Shown one piece after another: positions 1-7,546 of a stretch of DNA of 64,000 bases. The notes beneath the pieces are model-generated. The model had not been told where the DNA came from and did not search any database. It saw nothing but the letters and a program-made list of their open reading frames with translations. Position 1 is the stretch's first letter. The number at the start of each line of letters is the position of its first letter. A program made the translations under genes and the position numbers. The stretch is taken from positions 1 through 64,000 of the forward strand of contig NZ_QAOW01000010.1 of assembly GCF_003051005.1 (NCBI RefSeq). The letters are read 5' to 3'. This stretch comes from Rhodococcus sp. OK519 (GTDB lineage Bacteria > Actinomycetota > Actinomycetes > Mycobacteriales > Mycobacteriaceae).

Positions 1-161
1 GCGAAGACCACCAGCTTGGTGCCGAAGGCGTGGATCGAGTGCGGCTTGCCGTCGCGCAGGTCGCGCGTCAGCCCGACGCAGTGCCAGCCGCGCGCAAACC
101 TGGTCGGCGCCGAACCGGCGTCGATCATCCGCACTTCGCTGTCGATCTCTGATGTCGTCAT
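1..161 (-). CDS. kshA: 3-ketosteroid 9-alpha-hydroxylase oxygenase subunit, N-terminal part (runs off the left edge)
   Basis: The first 53 codons read from an ATG at 161 towards the left edge. The residues RFARGWHC, DGKPH and AFGTKLVVF match the start of KshA, the Rieske non-haem iron oxygenase that, with reductase KshB, hydroxylates C9 of androstenedione-type steroids and so leads to ring B opening together with KstD. The Rieske Cys/His ligands and the catalytic domain lie outside the window. The N-terminus is about eight residues longer than the KshA sequences I recall. Only a weak GGGAA ribosome site precedes the ATG. Identity is based on a short but very characteristic stretch. The KstD-like gene at 52920 could be its functional partner, although it is not linked to it. 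Confidence 0.85.
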   Translation of the reverse strand, partial: MTTSEIDSEVRMIDAGSAPTRFARGWHCVGLTRDLRDGKPHSIHAFGTKLVVF

Positions 162-452
162 GCGATTCCCATACATTCCGTGGTGTTTCCGTGAGGACTT
201 ATCGGGGTCGCGGACTCTCGCGCGGCCCTCGCAGGAGTGCGCACGCCCGTCGGATACCGGTCCGGGACCGATCGAACACTGTGCGCGCCGGATTGTTTCG
301 CCGGCCCGAGACTCGAGGCGGTCGGGACGACCCGGCTGATCGTCGAGGCCTCCTGGATGTGCGCTCGCGACTTTGTGCTGCTGTCGAGTCGTAACACCCT
401 GCCTGTTTGCTGTCCGTGGCCGACGCTATCACGGGAGGAGCGCGCCATAAAT

Positions 453-465
453 AGAACAGGGTTTC
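453..465. promoter_or_regulatory. Imperfect dyad AGAACAGGGTTTC, candidate operator
   Basis: The sequence is AGAAC-AGG-GTTTC, a 5-3-5 inverted repeat with one mismatch. A second relative lies at 540-552 (AGAAC-CGG-ATTCT) and a perfect form at 7022-7034. The KstR consensus needs a 2-nt spacer between AAC and GTT, which this lacks. Binding by the neighbouring IclR protein is only a guess. Confidence 0.3.
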
Positions 466-539
466 AATCATGATGAGATATGCGACTTACTCGCCAGTAT
501 GTCTTGCATTCACGTGTCGGACTGGTGTCTCATTGCGGG

Positions 540-552
540 AGAACCGGATTCT
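540..552. promoter_or_regulatory. Imperfect dyad AGAACCGGATTCT, candidate operator
   Basis: This is the second copy of the AGAAC-N3-RTTCT motif, 87 bp after the first and 180 bp before the start of the binding-protein gene. One position breaks the symmetry. Two copies in one intergenic region argue mildly for a real regulator site. Confidence 0.3.
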
Positions 553-732
553 TAATGTTCGTCAGGTTGTGCAGTCGGCAACCCCAGTCCGGTGGTCCTC
601 GCATGTGACGGTCGAGGACCGTCAGCGTTTCGTGCGCGGGGAACCCTTCCGAAACCAGCGGCCCCATCGGCCGTCTGGAGATCAGCATCAGCTCAATGAA
701 TTTCGAAGTCCGACACGTTCGAGAGGATCGAT

Positions 733-2346
733 ATGCGGGATCGACTATGGCGTGGTTGTCGTTCGGTCGCGGTCGTGGCGATCGGTGCCGTGGCACTGAC
801 CGCGTGCGCGTCCGCCGATGGACAGGGTTCCGGCGAGTCGGCCGGGGGCGGTGAGTACTCGATCGGATACGTCGGCGAACGCGCTGTCGACGACGCCGCT
901 GTCGACGGCGGCGTCGTGACATATGGGTCCTACGGCTTCCCGGCGACGCTCGATCCGACGAAGACCTTGATGGCAGGATCGACCGGTGGCACCGAGTTGG
1001 CCGCCATCTACGACACGCTGGTTCGTTACGACTTCGAAAAGTCCGAGTACGTACCGCAGTTGGCGGCGAGTCTGAAGTCGTCAGATGGCGGGCAGACATG
1101 GACGATCACGTTGCGCGAGGGCGGTACCTTCAGCGACGGGACGCCGGTCGACTCGGTCGCCGTGAAGTGGAGCTTCGATCGATATGTTGCCGCCAAACGC
1201 GATGCCGCCCAGATGTGGACCAACACCGTCGCCGGTGTCGAGACACCCGACGCCAAGACAGTTGTCATCAAGCTCCAGCGATCGTGGGCCGATTTTCCGG
1301 TCATGCTCTCGTCCGGGCCCGGGGTGATCGTCGCGCCGAGTTCGGAGGCGAACGGCGCGTTCACGCCGATCGGTGCGGGCCCGTTCGCGGTCACCCGCTT
1401 CGCGCCGAACGAGGTGCTCGAGCTTGCGCCGCGCGCCGATTATGTCGGCGGTAAGCCGCGCTTGGCCGGGCTGCGTTTCGTTCCGACGCCGAACGCGCAG
1501 GGCATGTTCGAGTCCATGCGGAGCGGTGAGCTCAACGCCGGCTACCTCTACCGCAACACCGAGGTGATCGACAGTGCGATCGACGCCGGCTACGAGGGCT
1601 ACCTGGACACCCAGGGGCTCGGGGCGATCGGGATCATCAACCAGCGCGAGGGCCGTCCCGGTGCGGACGTGCGGGTGCGCCGGGCGATCTCGCTCGGTGT
1701 GGATCCCGACGCGCTCAACCAGCGCGTCAATTCCGGTAACAGCCCGGCGGGCTCGTCGATGTTCCCCGAGGGCTCGAAGTGGCACAACGGCGAGGCGGCG
1801 GGCGTCGCGTACGACCCCGACAAGGCCCGGGAGTTGCTGAACGAGGCGAAGGCCGACGGCTACGACGGCAAGCTCACGTACGCGGCCATCAACGAGGAGG
1901 GCGCGCGTCAGGGTGCGTTGGCGGTCCAGGCCGCACTCGACTCGATCGGCTTCGACGTGGAGATCGCGTACGCCAACAGCGTCACCGACCTGACCCGCCG
2001 GGTCTACATCGACCGCGACTTCGACGTCGCCCGCAGTGGCGCGTCCCTCATCGACGCCGCGCCGCTGCTACGTCTGTACGCCTCGCTCGGGAGTACCTCG
2101 AACAACAACGCCGCCGGCTACAACAGCCCCGAGATGGATGCGCTGCTGGTGAAGCTGCAGACCGCCGGTGACGATGGCGACAAGCAGAAGGTCATCGACG
2201 ACATCCAGATGCTGGCCAACGAAACCGTGCCGTATGCCGTGTGGGCGCCGTCCGTCGTGTTCACGGCGTGGACGCCGAAGCTGCACGGCGCCAACGTCAC
2301 CATCGACAACGTGGTCCTCTTCGACGACGCCTGGATGGAGCAGTAG
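733..2346 (+). CDS. ABC transporter substrate-binding lipoprotein, SBP_bac_5 (peptide/nickel) family
   Basis: The 537-residue product starts at an ATG behind GAGAGGAT. A basic N-terminus and hydrophobic segment lead to a lipobox (LTAC, Cys25), so it should be a membrane-anchored extracytoplasmic receptor. The rest reads as a family 5 solute-binding protein: LDPTKT near the mature start, AASLKSSDGGQTWTITLREG in the N-lobe, then the cluster-5 pattern RRAISLGVD and the late pattern DPDKARELLNEA. Members bind oligopeptides, opines, sugars or other compounds, so the ligand cannot be read from sequence. No permease or ATPase gene is adjacent, so it must use transporter parts encoded elsewhere. An IclR regulator gene follows after 26 bp and probably shares its transcript. 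Confidence 0.88.
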   Translation: MRDRLWRGCRSVAVVAIGAVALTACASADGQGSGESAGGGEYSIGYVGERAVDDAAVDGGVVTYGSYGFPATLDPTKTLMAGSTGGTELAAIYDTLVRYDFEKSEYVPQLAASLKSSDGGQTWTITLREGGTFSDGTPVDSVAVKWSFDRYVAAKRDAAQMWTNTVAGVETPDAKTVVIKLQRSWADFPVMLSSGPGVIVAPSSEANGAFTPIGAGPFAVTRFAPNEVLELAPRADYVGGKPRLAGLRFVPTPNAQGMFESMRSGELNAGYLYRNTEVIDSAIDAGYEGYLDTQGLGAIGIINQREGRPGADVRVRRAISLGVDPDALNQRVNSGNSPAGSSMFPEGSKWHNGEAAGVAYDPDKARELLNEAKADGYDGKLTYAAINEEGARQGALAVQAALDSIGFDVEIAYANSVTDLTRRVYIDRDFDVARSGASLIDAAPLLRLYASLGSTSNNNAAGYNSPEMDALLVKLQTAGDDGDKQKVIDDIQMLANETVPYAVWAPSVVFTAWTPKLHGANVTIDNVVLFDDAWMEQ

Positions 2347-2372
2347 TCGCAATCGAAAGTTCGGAGGTCTCG

Positions 2373-3272
2373 ATGACAACGGTCGACCACACTGGATCAG
2401 CAGCCGCTGGGCGGGGTCGGGGTAGCACGCCGCCATCCATGATCGAGCGAATGACGCTGATACTGGATGTGTTCGAGGACCGGTCGACCCGGCTGACTCT
2501 CGAGGAGATCGGTGTCCGGACTCAGCTGCCGCGGTCGACGGTGCATCGCATCCTCGAACAGCTCGTGCGGCTCGACTGGGTCGAGCACGCCTCGTTCGGC
2601 TACTGCCTGGGCCGGCGCGCGTCCAGCCTCGGCAGTGGCAACGGCAGTAGCAACGGCGACCTCCGGGTGGCGGCCGCGCCTCTACTGCACGAGTTGCACT
2701 TGCAGACCGGCATGGTTGTCCACCTCGCGGTTCTCGACGGCCGTGACAGTGTCTACCTCGACAAGGTCGGCGGGCGGCACTTCGCGTCGACGCTTCCGTC
2801 GCGGGTGGGCGGGCGTTGTCCGGCGTACTCGACGGCCGGAGGAAAATCGATGCTCGCGTGGCTCACGCCCGAACACGTGGACAGCCTGTACGAAACACAG
2901 CTCAGTCGCCGCACGAACCACACCATCACGGGTCTCTCGACGTTGCATCAGGAACTCAACCGGATCCGTCAGCGTCGAGGGCTGGCCTTCGAGAGCGGAG
3001 AGTCGGTACGGGGCGTCGCGTGCGTCGGTGTCGCCGTCCGGGGCCACGACGGTCCCGCCGCAGCGATCTCTCTGTGCGGTGACGCCCGCACCGCACAACT
3101 CGAGCGCGTCGCACCGCTGGTGGTCGACGCCGCCCGCGAGATCTCGCGGGCGCTGTATCCCGACCTCGGCCGGCCGCGTCGTGGACGCCGAGCCGCGGTG
3201 GCACCGGCCGAAACCTGGTCCGCCGACACCATGGACCGACTCCTCTCGATCCAGAGCGGGCAGTGGATGTGA
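2373..3272 (+). CDS. IclR-family transcriptional regulator
   Basis: The 299-residue product starts at an ATG behind GGAGG. An N-terminal winged helix-turn-helix lies at about residues 20-85 (MIERMTLILDVFED, then LTLEEIGVRTQLPRSTVHRI). It is followed by the IclR effector-binding domain, recognised by LHLQTGMVVHLAVLDG, YLDKVGG, the PAYSTAGGKSMLAW segment and a late GVACVGVAV strand. IclR proteins act as repressors or activators that sense small organic acids and similar catabolites. It lies between a solute receptor gene and a phosphotriesterase-family hydrolase, all on one strand, and probably controls them. The C-terminal 35 residues are an Arg-rich extension beyond the usual domain end. Confidence 0.9.
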   Translation: MTTVDHTGSAAAGRGRGSTPPSMIERMTLILDVFEDRSTRLTLEEIGVRTQLPRSTVHRILEQLVRLDWVEHASFGYCLGRRASSLGSGNGSSNGDLRVAAAPLLHELHLQTGMVVHLAVLDGRDSVYLDKVGGRHFASTLPSRVGGRCPAYSTAGGKSMLAWLTPEHVDSLYETQLSRRTNHTITGLSTLHQELNRIRQRRGLAFESGESVRGVACVGVAVRGHDGPAAAISLCGDARTAQLERVAPLVVDAAREISRALYPDLGRPRRGRRAAVAPAETWSADTMDRLLSIQSGQWM

Positions 3273-3343
3273 GGTAGCCCCAACCGCGAACGGCTCCTGC
3301 GGTTCGCGTCGCTCTCGACCAACCCGATACCAAGGAGATGCAG

Positions 3344-4297
3344 ATGCCGGTGCACGGTGTCCACGGCCCGATCGAACGCTCGGAGCTGGGGCAGACCCTG
3401 ATACACGAGCACATCGTCACAGCCGACTGGTCGATGCGGATGGCTTTCGGTGATCACTACTACAACCACGACGTGGTGGTGTCCAGGGCCGTCGAGCAGT
3501 TTTCGCGGGCCGCGGCGTGCGGGGTGCGAACCGTCGTGGACGCCACTCCGGTGAACATGGGTCGCGACGTGCGCCTCATCTGTGAGGTCGCGGAGCGGAC
3601 GGGGCTCAACTTCATCGTCTCCAGCGGGTTTTACCACCAGGACGAGGTCTACCTGACCTGGCGGACCGAGGACGAGATCCACGAATTGCTGAGCAGGGAG
3701 TGCCAGGAAGGTATTGCGGGGACGAATGTTCGACCGGGAATCATGAAGGCGGCGTGTGCGGATCACGGCATCACCCCGATCCTCGACAAGGTATTCCGGG
3801 CCATCGGCAGGGTCGCCGCCGAGCAGCGGCTCCCGATCTTCTGCCATCACCACACCGACGTCGGTAACGGCGATGCGATCGTGGACCTGTTCGAGTCCTG
3901 CGGGGTCGCGCCGAGTCGACTCGTTCTCGGGCACAGCGGTGACACCAACGATCTCCGCTACTTGGAGAAGATGCTCGCCCGAGGGTGTTATCTGGGGATG
4001 GACCGGTTCGGGCACTGTGCCGTGAGCAACAGCCTCGAAGACCGTGTGCGCACGATCGTGGACCTGTGCGCTCTCGGCTACGGTGACCGGCTACTGCTGT
4101 CCCACGACTTGGCGATCTACTTCGGCGTTTCCGGGTCGTGGCAGGAGTTCGAATCCGAGGACTCAGCCCCGCCCGGCGTCGACTTCACGTTCATTCACCG
4201 CCAGGTCCTCCCGGCACTCGAGGCTGCAGGGCTGGCACCCGAAGAAGTGCGCGCGATGCTCGAACGAAACCCGGTCGAGTTCCTCGCGAACGACTGA
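3344..4297 (+). CDS. Phosphotriesterase-family metal-dependent hydrolase (likely lactonase or related)
   Basis: The 317-residue product has the binuclear-metal TIM-barrel signature of the PTE family: HEH near residue 25, a Lys in the GIMKAA strand (the usual carboxylated bridging lysine), FCHHH on the next strand, LGHSGD, and a final SHD. Relatives include phosphotriesterase-like lactonases, and the true substrate is often a lactone. I chose ATG 3344 because AAGGAG at 3332-3337 is correctly spaced for it but directly abuts the ATG at 3338. It ends at a strong bidirectional terminator. With the upstream receptor and IclR genes it forms a small uptake-and-hydrolysis unit. The substrate is unknown. 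Confidence 0.85.
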   Translation: MPVHGVHGPIERSELGQTLIHEHIVTADWSMRMAFGDHYYNHDVVVSRAVEQFSRAAACGVRTVVDATPVNMGRDVRLICEVAERTGLNFIVSSGFYHQDEVYLTWRTEDEIHELLSRECQEGIAGTNVRPGIMKAACADHGITPILDKVFRAIGRVAAEQRLPIFCHHHTDVGNGDAIVDLFESCGVAPSRLVLGHSGDTNDLRYLEKMLARGCYLGMDRFGHCAVSNSLEDRVRTIVDLCALGYGDRLLLSHDLAIYFGVSGSWQEFESEDSAPPGVDFTFIHRQVLPALEAAGLAPEEVRAMLERNPVEFLAND

Positions 4298-4306
4298 CCG
4301 TGCCGT

Positions 4307-4346
4307 CGCGCCGGTGCGCGGACGAACTCGTCCGCGCACCGGCGCG
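4307..4346. terminator. Bidirectional terminator hairpin
   Basis: A perfect 19-bp inverted repeat (4307-4325 with 4328-4346) separated by AC lies between the convergent PTE-family and SDR genes. Its arms are nearly all G and C, as in actinobacterial terminators, and no U-run follows. It should stop transcription from both sides. Confidence 0.8.
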
Positions 4347-4352
4347 TAATCG

Positions 4353-5039
4353 TCAGAGACCCAGCGGAATCGCGGCACCCGAGATGGGGGCGGAGTCGTC
4401 GGAGAGCAGGAAGGCGATCACCTTGGCGATGTCTGTCGGTGCAACCCAGTTCGTCCGGTCGGAATTCGGCATCGACGCGCGGTTGGCCGGAGTGTCGATC
4501 ACACCGGGCAGCAGGGCGTTCGAGCGGATGTGGTCCTTCTTGTACTCGACAGCGATGGACTCGGCCAGTGCCAGGACGGCGGCCTTCGACGTGCTGTAGG
4601 CGGTGCCACCCGGGAAGGGCTTCAGGGCAGCCCCGGACGACATCGATACCACCGACCCGCCGCCGTTCGCGATGAGGTGCGGAAGTCCTTCGCGCAGAAC
4701 CGCATACGTGGTGAGTACGTTCAGGTGCAACTGGCGGTCGATCGCCTCGGCGTCGGCCTCGTGGGTGCGCGGACCGGACTCGAAGCCGCCGACGAGATTG
4801 ACCAGCGCAGTCAGTGGCGCGTCGGAGGCGCCGGCTGCGACCGAGACGGCCTCGGAGAGTTCGGTGGGAACGGACACGTTGCACCGGATCAGTTCGAGGC
4901 GATCGTGACTCTCCAAACGGGTCACCTCGGACGGTTCGATGAACGGCACCACGACTCGCCATCCCAGGGAAAGCAGGTGATTGGTGACGGCGACGCCGAG
5001 AGCGCCCGTCCCACCAGTGACGAAAGCTGTTCCAGTCAT
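4353..5039 (-). CDS. Short-chain dehydrogenase/reductase
   Basis: The 228-residue product has the classical SDR layout: TGGTGALG cofactor loop at about residues 7-14, NLVG at the end of strand 4, a catalytic Ser in SMSSG, and Tyr-Lys in AYSTSKAA. It is an NAD(P)-dependent oxidoreductase of unknown substrate. ATG 5039 was chosen because AAGGA lies 7 nt upstream. An open frame extends further but encodes only a low-complexity Ser/Thr/Pro stretch. It lies 79 bp after the TetR gene on the same strand and probably closes the crotonase-tetR-SDR transcript, next to the strong terminator. Confidence 0.85.
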   Translation of the reverse strand: MTGTAFVTGGTGALGVAVTNHLLSLGWRVVVPFIEPSEVTRLESHDRLELIRCNVSVPTELSEAVSVAAGASDAPLTALVNLVGGFESGPRTHEADAEAIDRQLHLNVLTTYAVLREGLPHLIANGGGSVVSMSSGAALKPFPGGTAYSTSKAAVLALAESIAVEYKKDHIRSNALLPGVIDTPANRASMPNSDRTNWVAPTDIAKVIAFLLSDDSAPISGAAIPLGL

Positions 5040-5118
5040 CTTCGGATCCTTCATGATTTCAGGGTCGGTGCCGGCCGAACACGGGCAGCGACCGGTGCGG
5101 GGGCGCCAGGCGCCCGTT

Positions 5119-5748
5119 TCAGCGATGTGCGGATGCGACCCAGCCGTTGAACAGGAAGTCGACGAACTCGTCGGCGAGTTTGATGCCGTCCACGTCGGGG
5201 TCGCCGTCACACGTGTAGTTCGAGTTCAGAACGGAGCGGAATGCGACGGCGGCGAGCGCCACGTCCATGTCCCGGAACGTGCCGTCGTCGACGCCTGCCC
5301 TGATGATCCGCTCCACCGCGTCGGCCCACCGTTGGCGCTTGACCTGGACCTCGGCGAGTTGGGCGCCGTTGAGCCGCATCCATTCCCGCTCGAACACCTT
5401 CGCGGCATCCGGGTTGGCCATGGACCAGCGCAGATGGATGCGGGCGAGCATGCGGAGCTTGTCGATCGCGCCGACGTCCGATGCCTCGACCCGCAGGAGT
5501 GCGGCCTCGCCACTCTCCGCAATCTCGCCGACGATCTGGTAGAGCAGGTCTTCCTTGCTCTTGATGTGCACGTAGAGGCTGCCGGCATGCACGCCGACGA
5601 GGGAGCCGATGTCCCGCATCGACGTCCCGTCATACCCGCTCTCGGCGAATCGTCGAACGGCCGCCTCGCGAATCTTCGTCAGAAACGCGGACTTGGCGTC
5701 GTCGGACGGTCGATCGTTCGTTGGCTTCCGATCGAGTTTCGACGGCAT
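5119..5748 (-). CDS. TetR-family repressor, candidate master regulator of the 4353-16619 catabolic cluster
   Basis: The 209-residue product has a TetR N-terminal DNA-binding domain at about residues 20-70 (IREAAVRRFAESGYDGTSMRDI, then GVHAGSLYVHIKSKEDLL). A C-terminal ligand domain resembles those of actinobacterial repressors that sense acyl-CoA-type ligands. ATG 5748 fits the AAGGG site, whereas the upstream ATGs give an Arg-rich tail. Directly upstream, at 5836-5851, is a copy of the 16-bp motif also present before the divergent gene pair at 6970/7242 and before the amidohydrolase gene at 14069. Autoregulation and control of the cluster are inferred from this pattern. The inducer is unknown, with a CoA thioester of the substrate most likely. 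Confidence 0.88.
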   Translation of the reverse strand: MPSKLDRKPTNDRPSDDAKSAFLTKIREAAVRRFAESGYDGTSMRDIGSLVGVHAGSLYVHIKSKEDLLYQIVGEIAESGEAALLRVEASDVGAIDKLRMLARIHLRWSMANPDAAKVFEREWMRLNGAQLAEVQVKRQRWADAVERIIRAGVDDGTFRDMDVALAAVAFRSVLNSNYTCDGDPDVDGIKLADEFVDFLFNGWVASAHR

Positions 5749-5835
5749 GTTCACGGCCCTTCTGCGACGCGGCAGCGCGCGAACGCCCGCTGGTTCCAAA
5801 GCTTCGGTCATCATGGCAGGAGAACCGCACTACCA

Positions 5836-5851
5836 GCAACAAGCGTTTGCT
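5836..5851. promoter_or_regulatory. Cluster operator copy 1, upstream of the tetR gene
   Basis: GCAACAAGCGTTTGCT is a near-palindrome. It shares 13 of 16 identical positions with the copies at 7131-7146 and 14028-14043. It lies 88 bp upstream of the TetR start, so it fits autorepression. Confidence 0.65.
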
Positions 5852-5872
5852 GTACCGCGTGTCCGGTTCGCG

Positions 5873-6970
5873 TCAGTGGATCGTGTCGACCGCGTCGACG
5901 AGGCCCCAGTCGAGTGCGGTGCCGACGTCGAGGCGCGCGCCGGTCACGAACAGGTGCATCGCGCGCCACCGCCCGATCCGCCGCGGAATGCTTGCCGTCC
6001 CACCTGCTCCCGGGATCAAACCCATCTCGACCTCGGGTAGTCGGAACCACGCGTCCGGGCTCGCCACCACGCGTCCCGCGAACGCCGGAATCTCGATTCC
6101 ACCACCGACACAGGCTCCGTGAACGCGAACTTCGATCCGCCCGGCCAGTGCGTGGACGAGGAGCCCCGCCCCGCCGCGGGTGCGGATCAGATGTGCCAGC
6201 GCGAGATCGGGCGTGGTGCCGAACTCGTCGAGATCGCCGCCGGCGCAAAAAGACGGTCCGGCACCGTCGAGCACGACGCGGGAGACGGACGGATCCGATG
6301 TCGCGACGATCAACGCGCTGGTGAGAGCGTCGCGTAGTCGGGCTCCGTAGGCATTCCGGCGTTCCGGGCGGTTCAGCGTCACCCAGAGCTCGTCACCGTC
6401 GCGAACTGTCAGGACCGGGTCGTCGGTGGGTGTCGGAGGCAGTGGTCGGGGTCCGCGATGCGCGAGCCAGCGCGCGAACTCGGGTCCACCGAGCAGCGTG
6501 GAGTAGGCCAGCGATTCGACGTCCATGGCTGCGGGCACGTCGAGGCCGTTACCGGCCCGGACAACCTGCCGCAGGACGACGGAGGCCTGCGGATTCGCGC
6601 CGACGCGGGCCGCGAAAGCCGTGACAGCGTCGTCCGGATCGGGGGCGTGGACGACCGAGCGGTGGGCGTTCCGGCCGAGGTCGGGGTCGTCGGTGTACGT
6701 CACGTCGAGCGACTGTGTGATTGCGGTCAGTCCGCCGCCTTCGCCGACTGGGCGAGGGCCTCGGTGAACTCCGAGGAGGATCCGGTCGGCCTGGTGCGCG
6801 CGCCGGGCCGCGGCTGCGAGTACTTCGGGGTCGTCGACTCCGTCGGAGCCCGGGGTCAGGTCGACGACCATCAGGGGCGTGTCGATCGCGGCGCCGTCGT
6901 CGAGTAACGGCGCATCGGCGATGCCGTCGGCGAGTTGGCGGGCCGTGATGTGTGGTGCGTGGGAGTCCAT
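5873..6970 (-). CDS. Enoyl-CoA hydratase/isomerase family protein with an N-terminal extension
   Basis: The 365-residue product starts at an ATG behind GAGG. The C-terminal half (about 185-365) is a normal crotonase domain: VTLNRPERRNAYG, the oxyanion-hole segment FCAGGDLDEFG, VHGACVGGGIEIPAF, and LPEVEMGLIPGAGGT with a Glu in the usual catalytic place. The first about 180 residues are unusual for the family. They contain RILLGVHRG and an Ala/Asp-rich stretch, and could be a degenerate crotonase copy or a partner-binding domain. It would hydrate or isomerise an enoyl-CoA in the pathway encoded by the divergent genes. It is divergent from the 7242 gene and upstream of tetR. Confidence 0.85.
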   Translation of the reverse strand: MDSHAPHITARQLADGIADAPLLDDGAAIDTPLMVVDLTPGSDGVDDPEVLAAAARRAHQADRILLGVHRGPRPVGEGGGLTAITQSLDVTYTDDPDLGRNAHRSVVHAPDPDDAVTAFAARVGANPQASVVLRQVVRAGNGLDVPAAMDVESLAYSTLLGGPEFARWLAHRGPRPLPPTPTDDPVLTVRDGDELWVTLNRPERRNAYGARLRDALTSALIVATSDPSVSRVVLDGAGPSFCAGGDLDEFGTTPDLALAHLIRTRGGAGLLVHALAGRIEVRVHGACVGGGIEIPAFAGRVVASPDAWFRLPEVEMGLIPGAGGTASIPRRIGRWRAMHLFVTGARLDVGTALDWGLVDAVDTIH

Positions 6971-7016
6971 CCGGTCCTCGTGGATCGAAAAGCTTTGTGC
7001 AAGTGTGAGTGTGTGG

Positions 7017-7034
7017 AGTATAGAACACGGTTCT
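7017..7034 (-). promoter_or_regulatory. Promoter -10 and overlapping perfect dyad before the crotonase gene
   Basis: On the minus strand TATACT (7022-7017) makes a good -10 hexamer about 45 bp before the start codon. Overlapping its edge is AGAACACGGTTCT (7022-7034), a perfect 5-3-5 dyad that would lie between -35 and -10. The same motif occurs imperfectly at 453-465 and 540-552. Confidence 0.45.
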
Positions 7035-7130
7035 CGACGATTGCGTGGTTGTGCCCCTGAGGCGGCGGAGGATGACGGCGAACCTCGTTCCAGTGTTTGA
7101 CGAGGCTCACACGGGCTGCCATAGTGGCGT

Positions 7131-7146
7131 GCAACAAACGTTTGCT
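7131..7146. promoter_or_regulatory. Cluster operator copy 2, in the divergent 6970/7242 promoter region
   Basis: GCAACAAACGTTTGCT contains the perfect 10-bp palindrome CAAACGTTTG. Its place between the divergent crotonase gene and the plus-strand operon, 96 bp before the 7242 start, suits control of the main operon. Confidence 0.7.
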
Positions 7147-7241
7147 CGGATTTCTGAAGCCGGGCTGTGTCGGCCGGGCACCGATGTTGTTTCCGTGTGC
7201 CCGAGAGTATCGACCTCGAATCACCTCAAGGAGTCATTCTC

Positions 7242-7538
7242 ATGCAGTTGCGTGTCGGAGCCAGATTGCGAAGCACCACGTCAGCGGCCGAACTGATCGT
7301 GATCCGGGTACCCGGTGGCGACGTCGACATCTGTTGTGACGGCGCACCGATGGTCGCCCCGGAGCAGGCCGGCGATCCCTCGGGTGGCACGAGCGGGGAA
7401 CTCCAGCTCGGCAAGCGTTACAGCAACGCAGAGGGCACCGTCGAGTTGCTCTGCACCAAGCCCGGATCCGGTGTCCTCACCGCAGACGGAGAACCGCTGG
7501 GTGTCAAGGCGCCCAAAGCGATGCCCGCATCCGACTGA
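7242..7538 (+). CDS. Small conserved-looking protein, first gene of the catabolic operon
   Basis: The 98-residue product begins at an ATG with AAGGAG 8 nt upstream. It has no signal peptide or membrane segment. It reads as a compact beta-rich protein with IVIRVPGGDVDICCDGAPM, ELQLGKRYSNAEGTVELLC and a Lys/Ala-rich end. The Cys pair and single later Cys could bind metal, but no known motif is visible. I do not recognise the family. The gene stops 8 bp before the CoA ligase start, so it is certainly cotranscribed with it, and it is the first gene after the operator at 7131. A role as an accessory or carrier subunit of the pathway is possible but unsupported. Confidence 0.8.
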   Translation: MQLRVGARLRSTTSAAELIVIRVPGGDVDICCDGAPMVAPEQAGDPSGGTSGELQLGKRYSNAEGTVELLCTKPGSGVLTADGEPLGVKAPKAMPASD

Positions 7539-7546
7539 GGAGCCAG

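Larger units (their letters stand above)
162..732. other. 571-bp intergenic region between kshA and the binding-protein gene
   Basis: This stretch separates divergent genes. It is less GC-rich than its surroundings in the right half, and its open frames have neither ribosome sites nor actinobacterial codon use. I see two imperfect 13-bp dyads of the form AGAAC-N3-RTTYY (453-465 and 540-552) and no RNA gene. It presumably holds the promoters for both flanking genes. Confidence 0.6.

Noticed and set aside
162-732. KstR operator before kshA
   Set aside because: The AAC...GTT pairs present have a 3-nt spacer instead of the 2-nt spacer of the KstR consensus.
470-799. 109-residue open frame in the intergenic region before the binding-protein gene
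   Set aside because: No ribosome site, poor codon bias, and it overlaps the start of the binding-protein gene; the amino acid sequence has no recognisable fold.
4353-5210. Longer SDR start at 5210
   Set aside because: The additional 57 residues are a Ser/Thr/Pro-rich stretch without family similarity; the ATG at 5039 has a well-spaced ribosome site just before the Rossmann motif.
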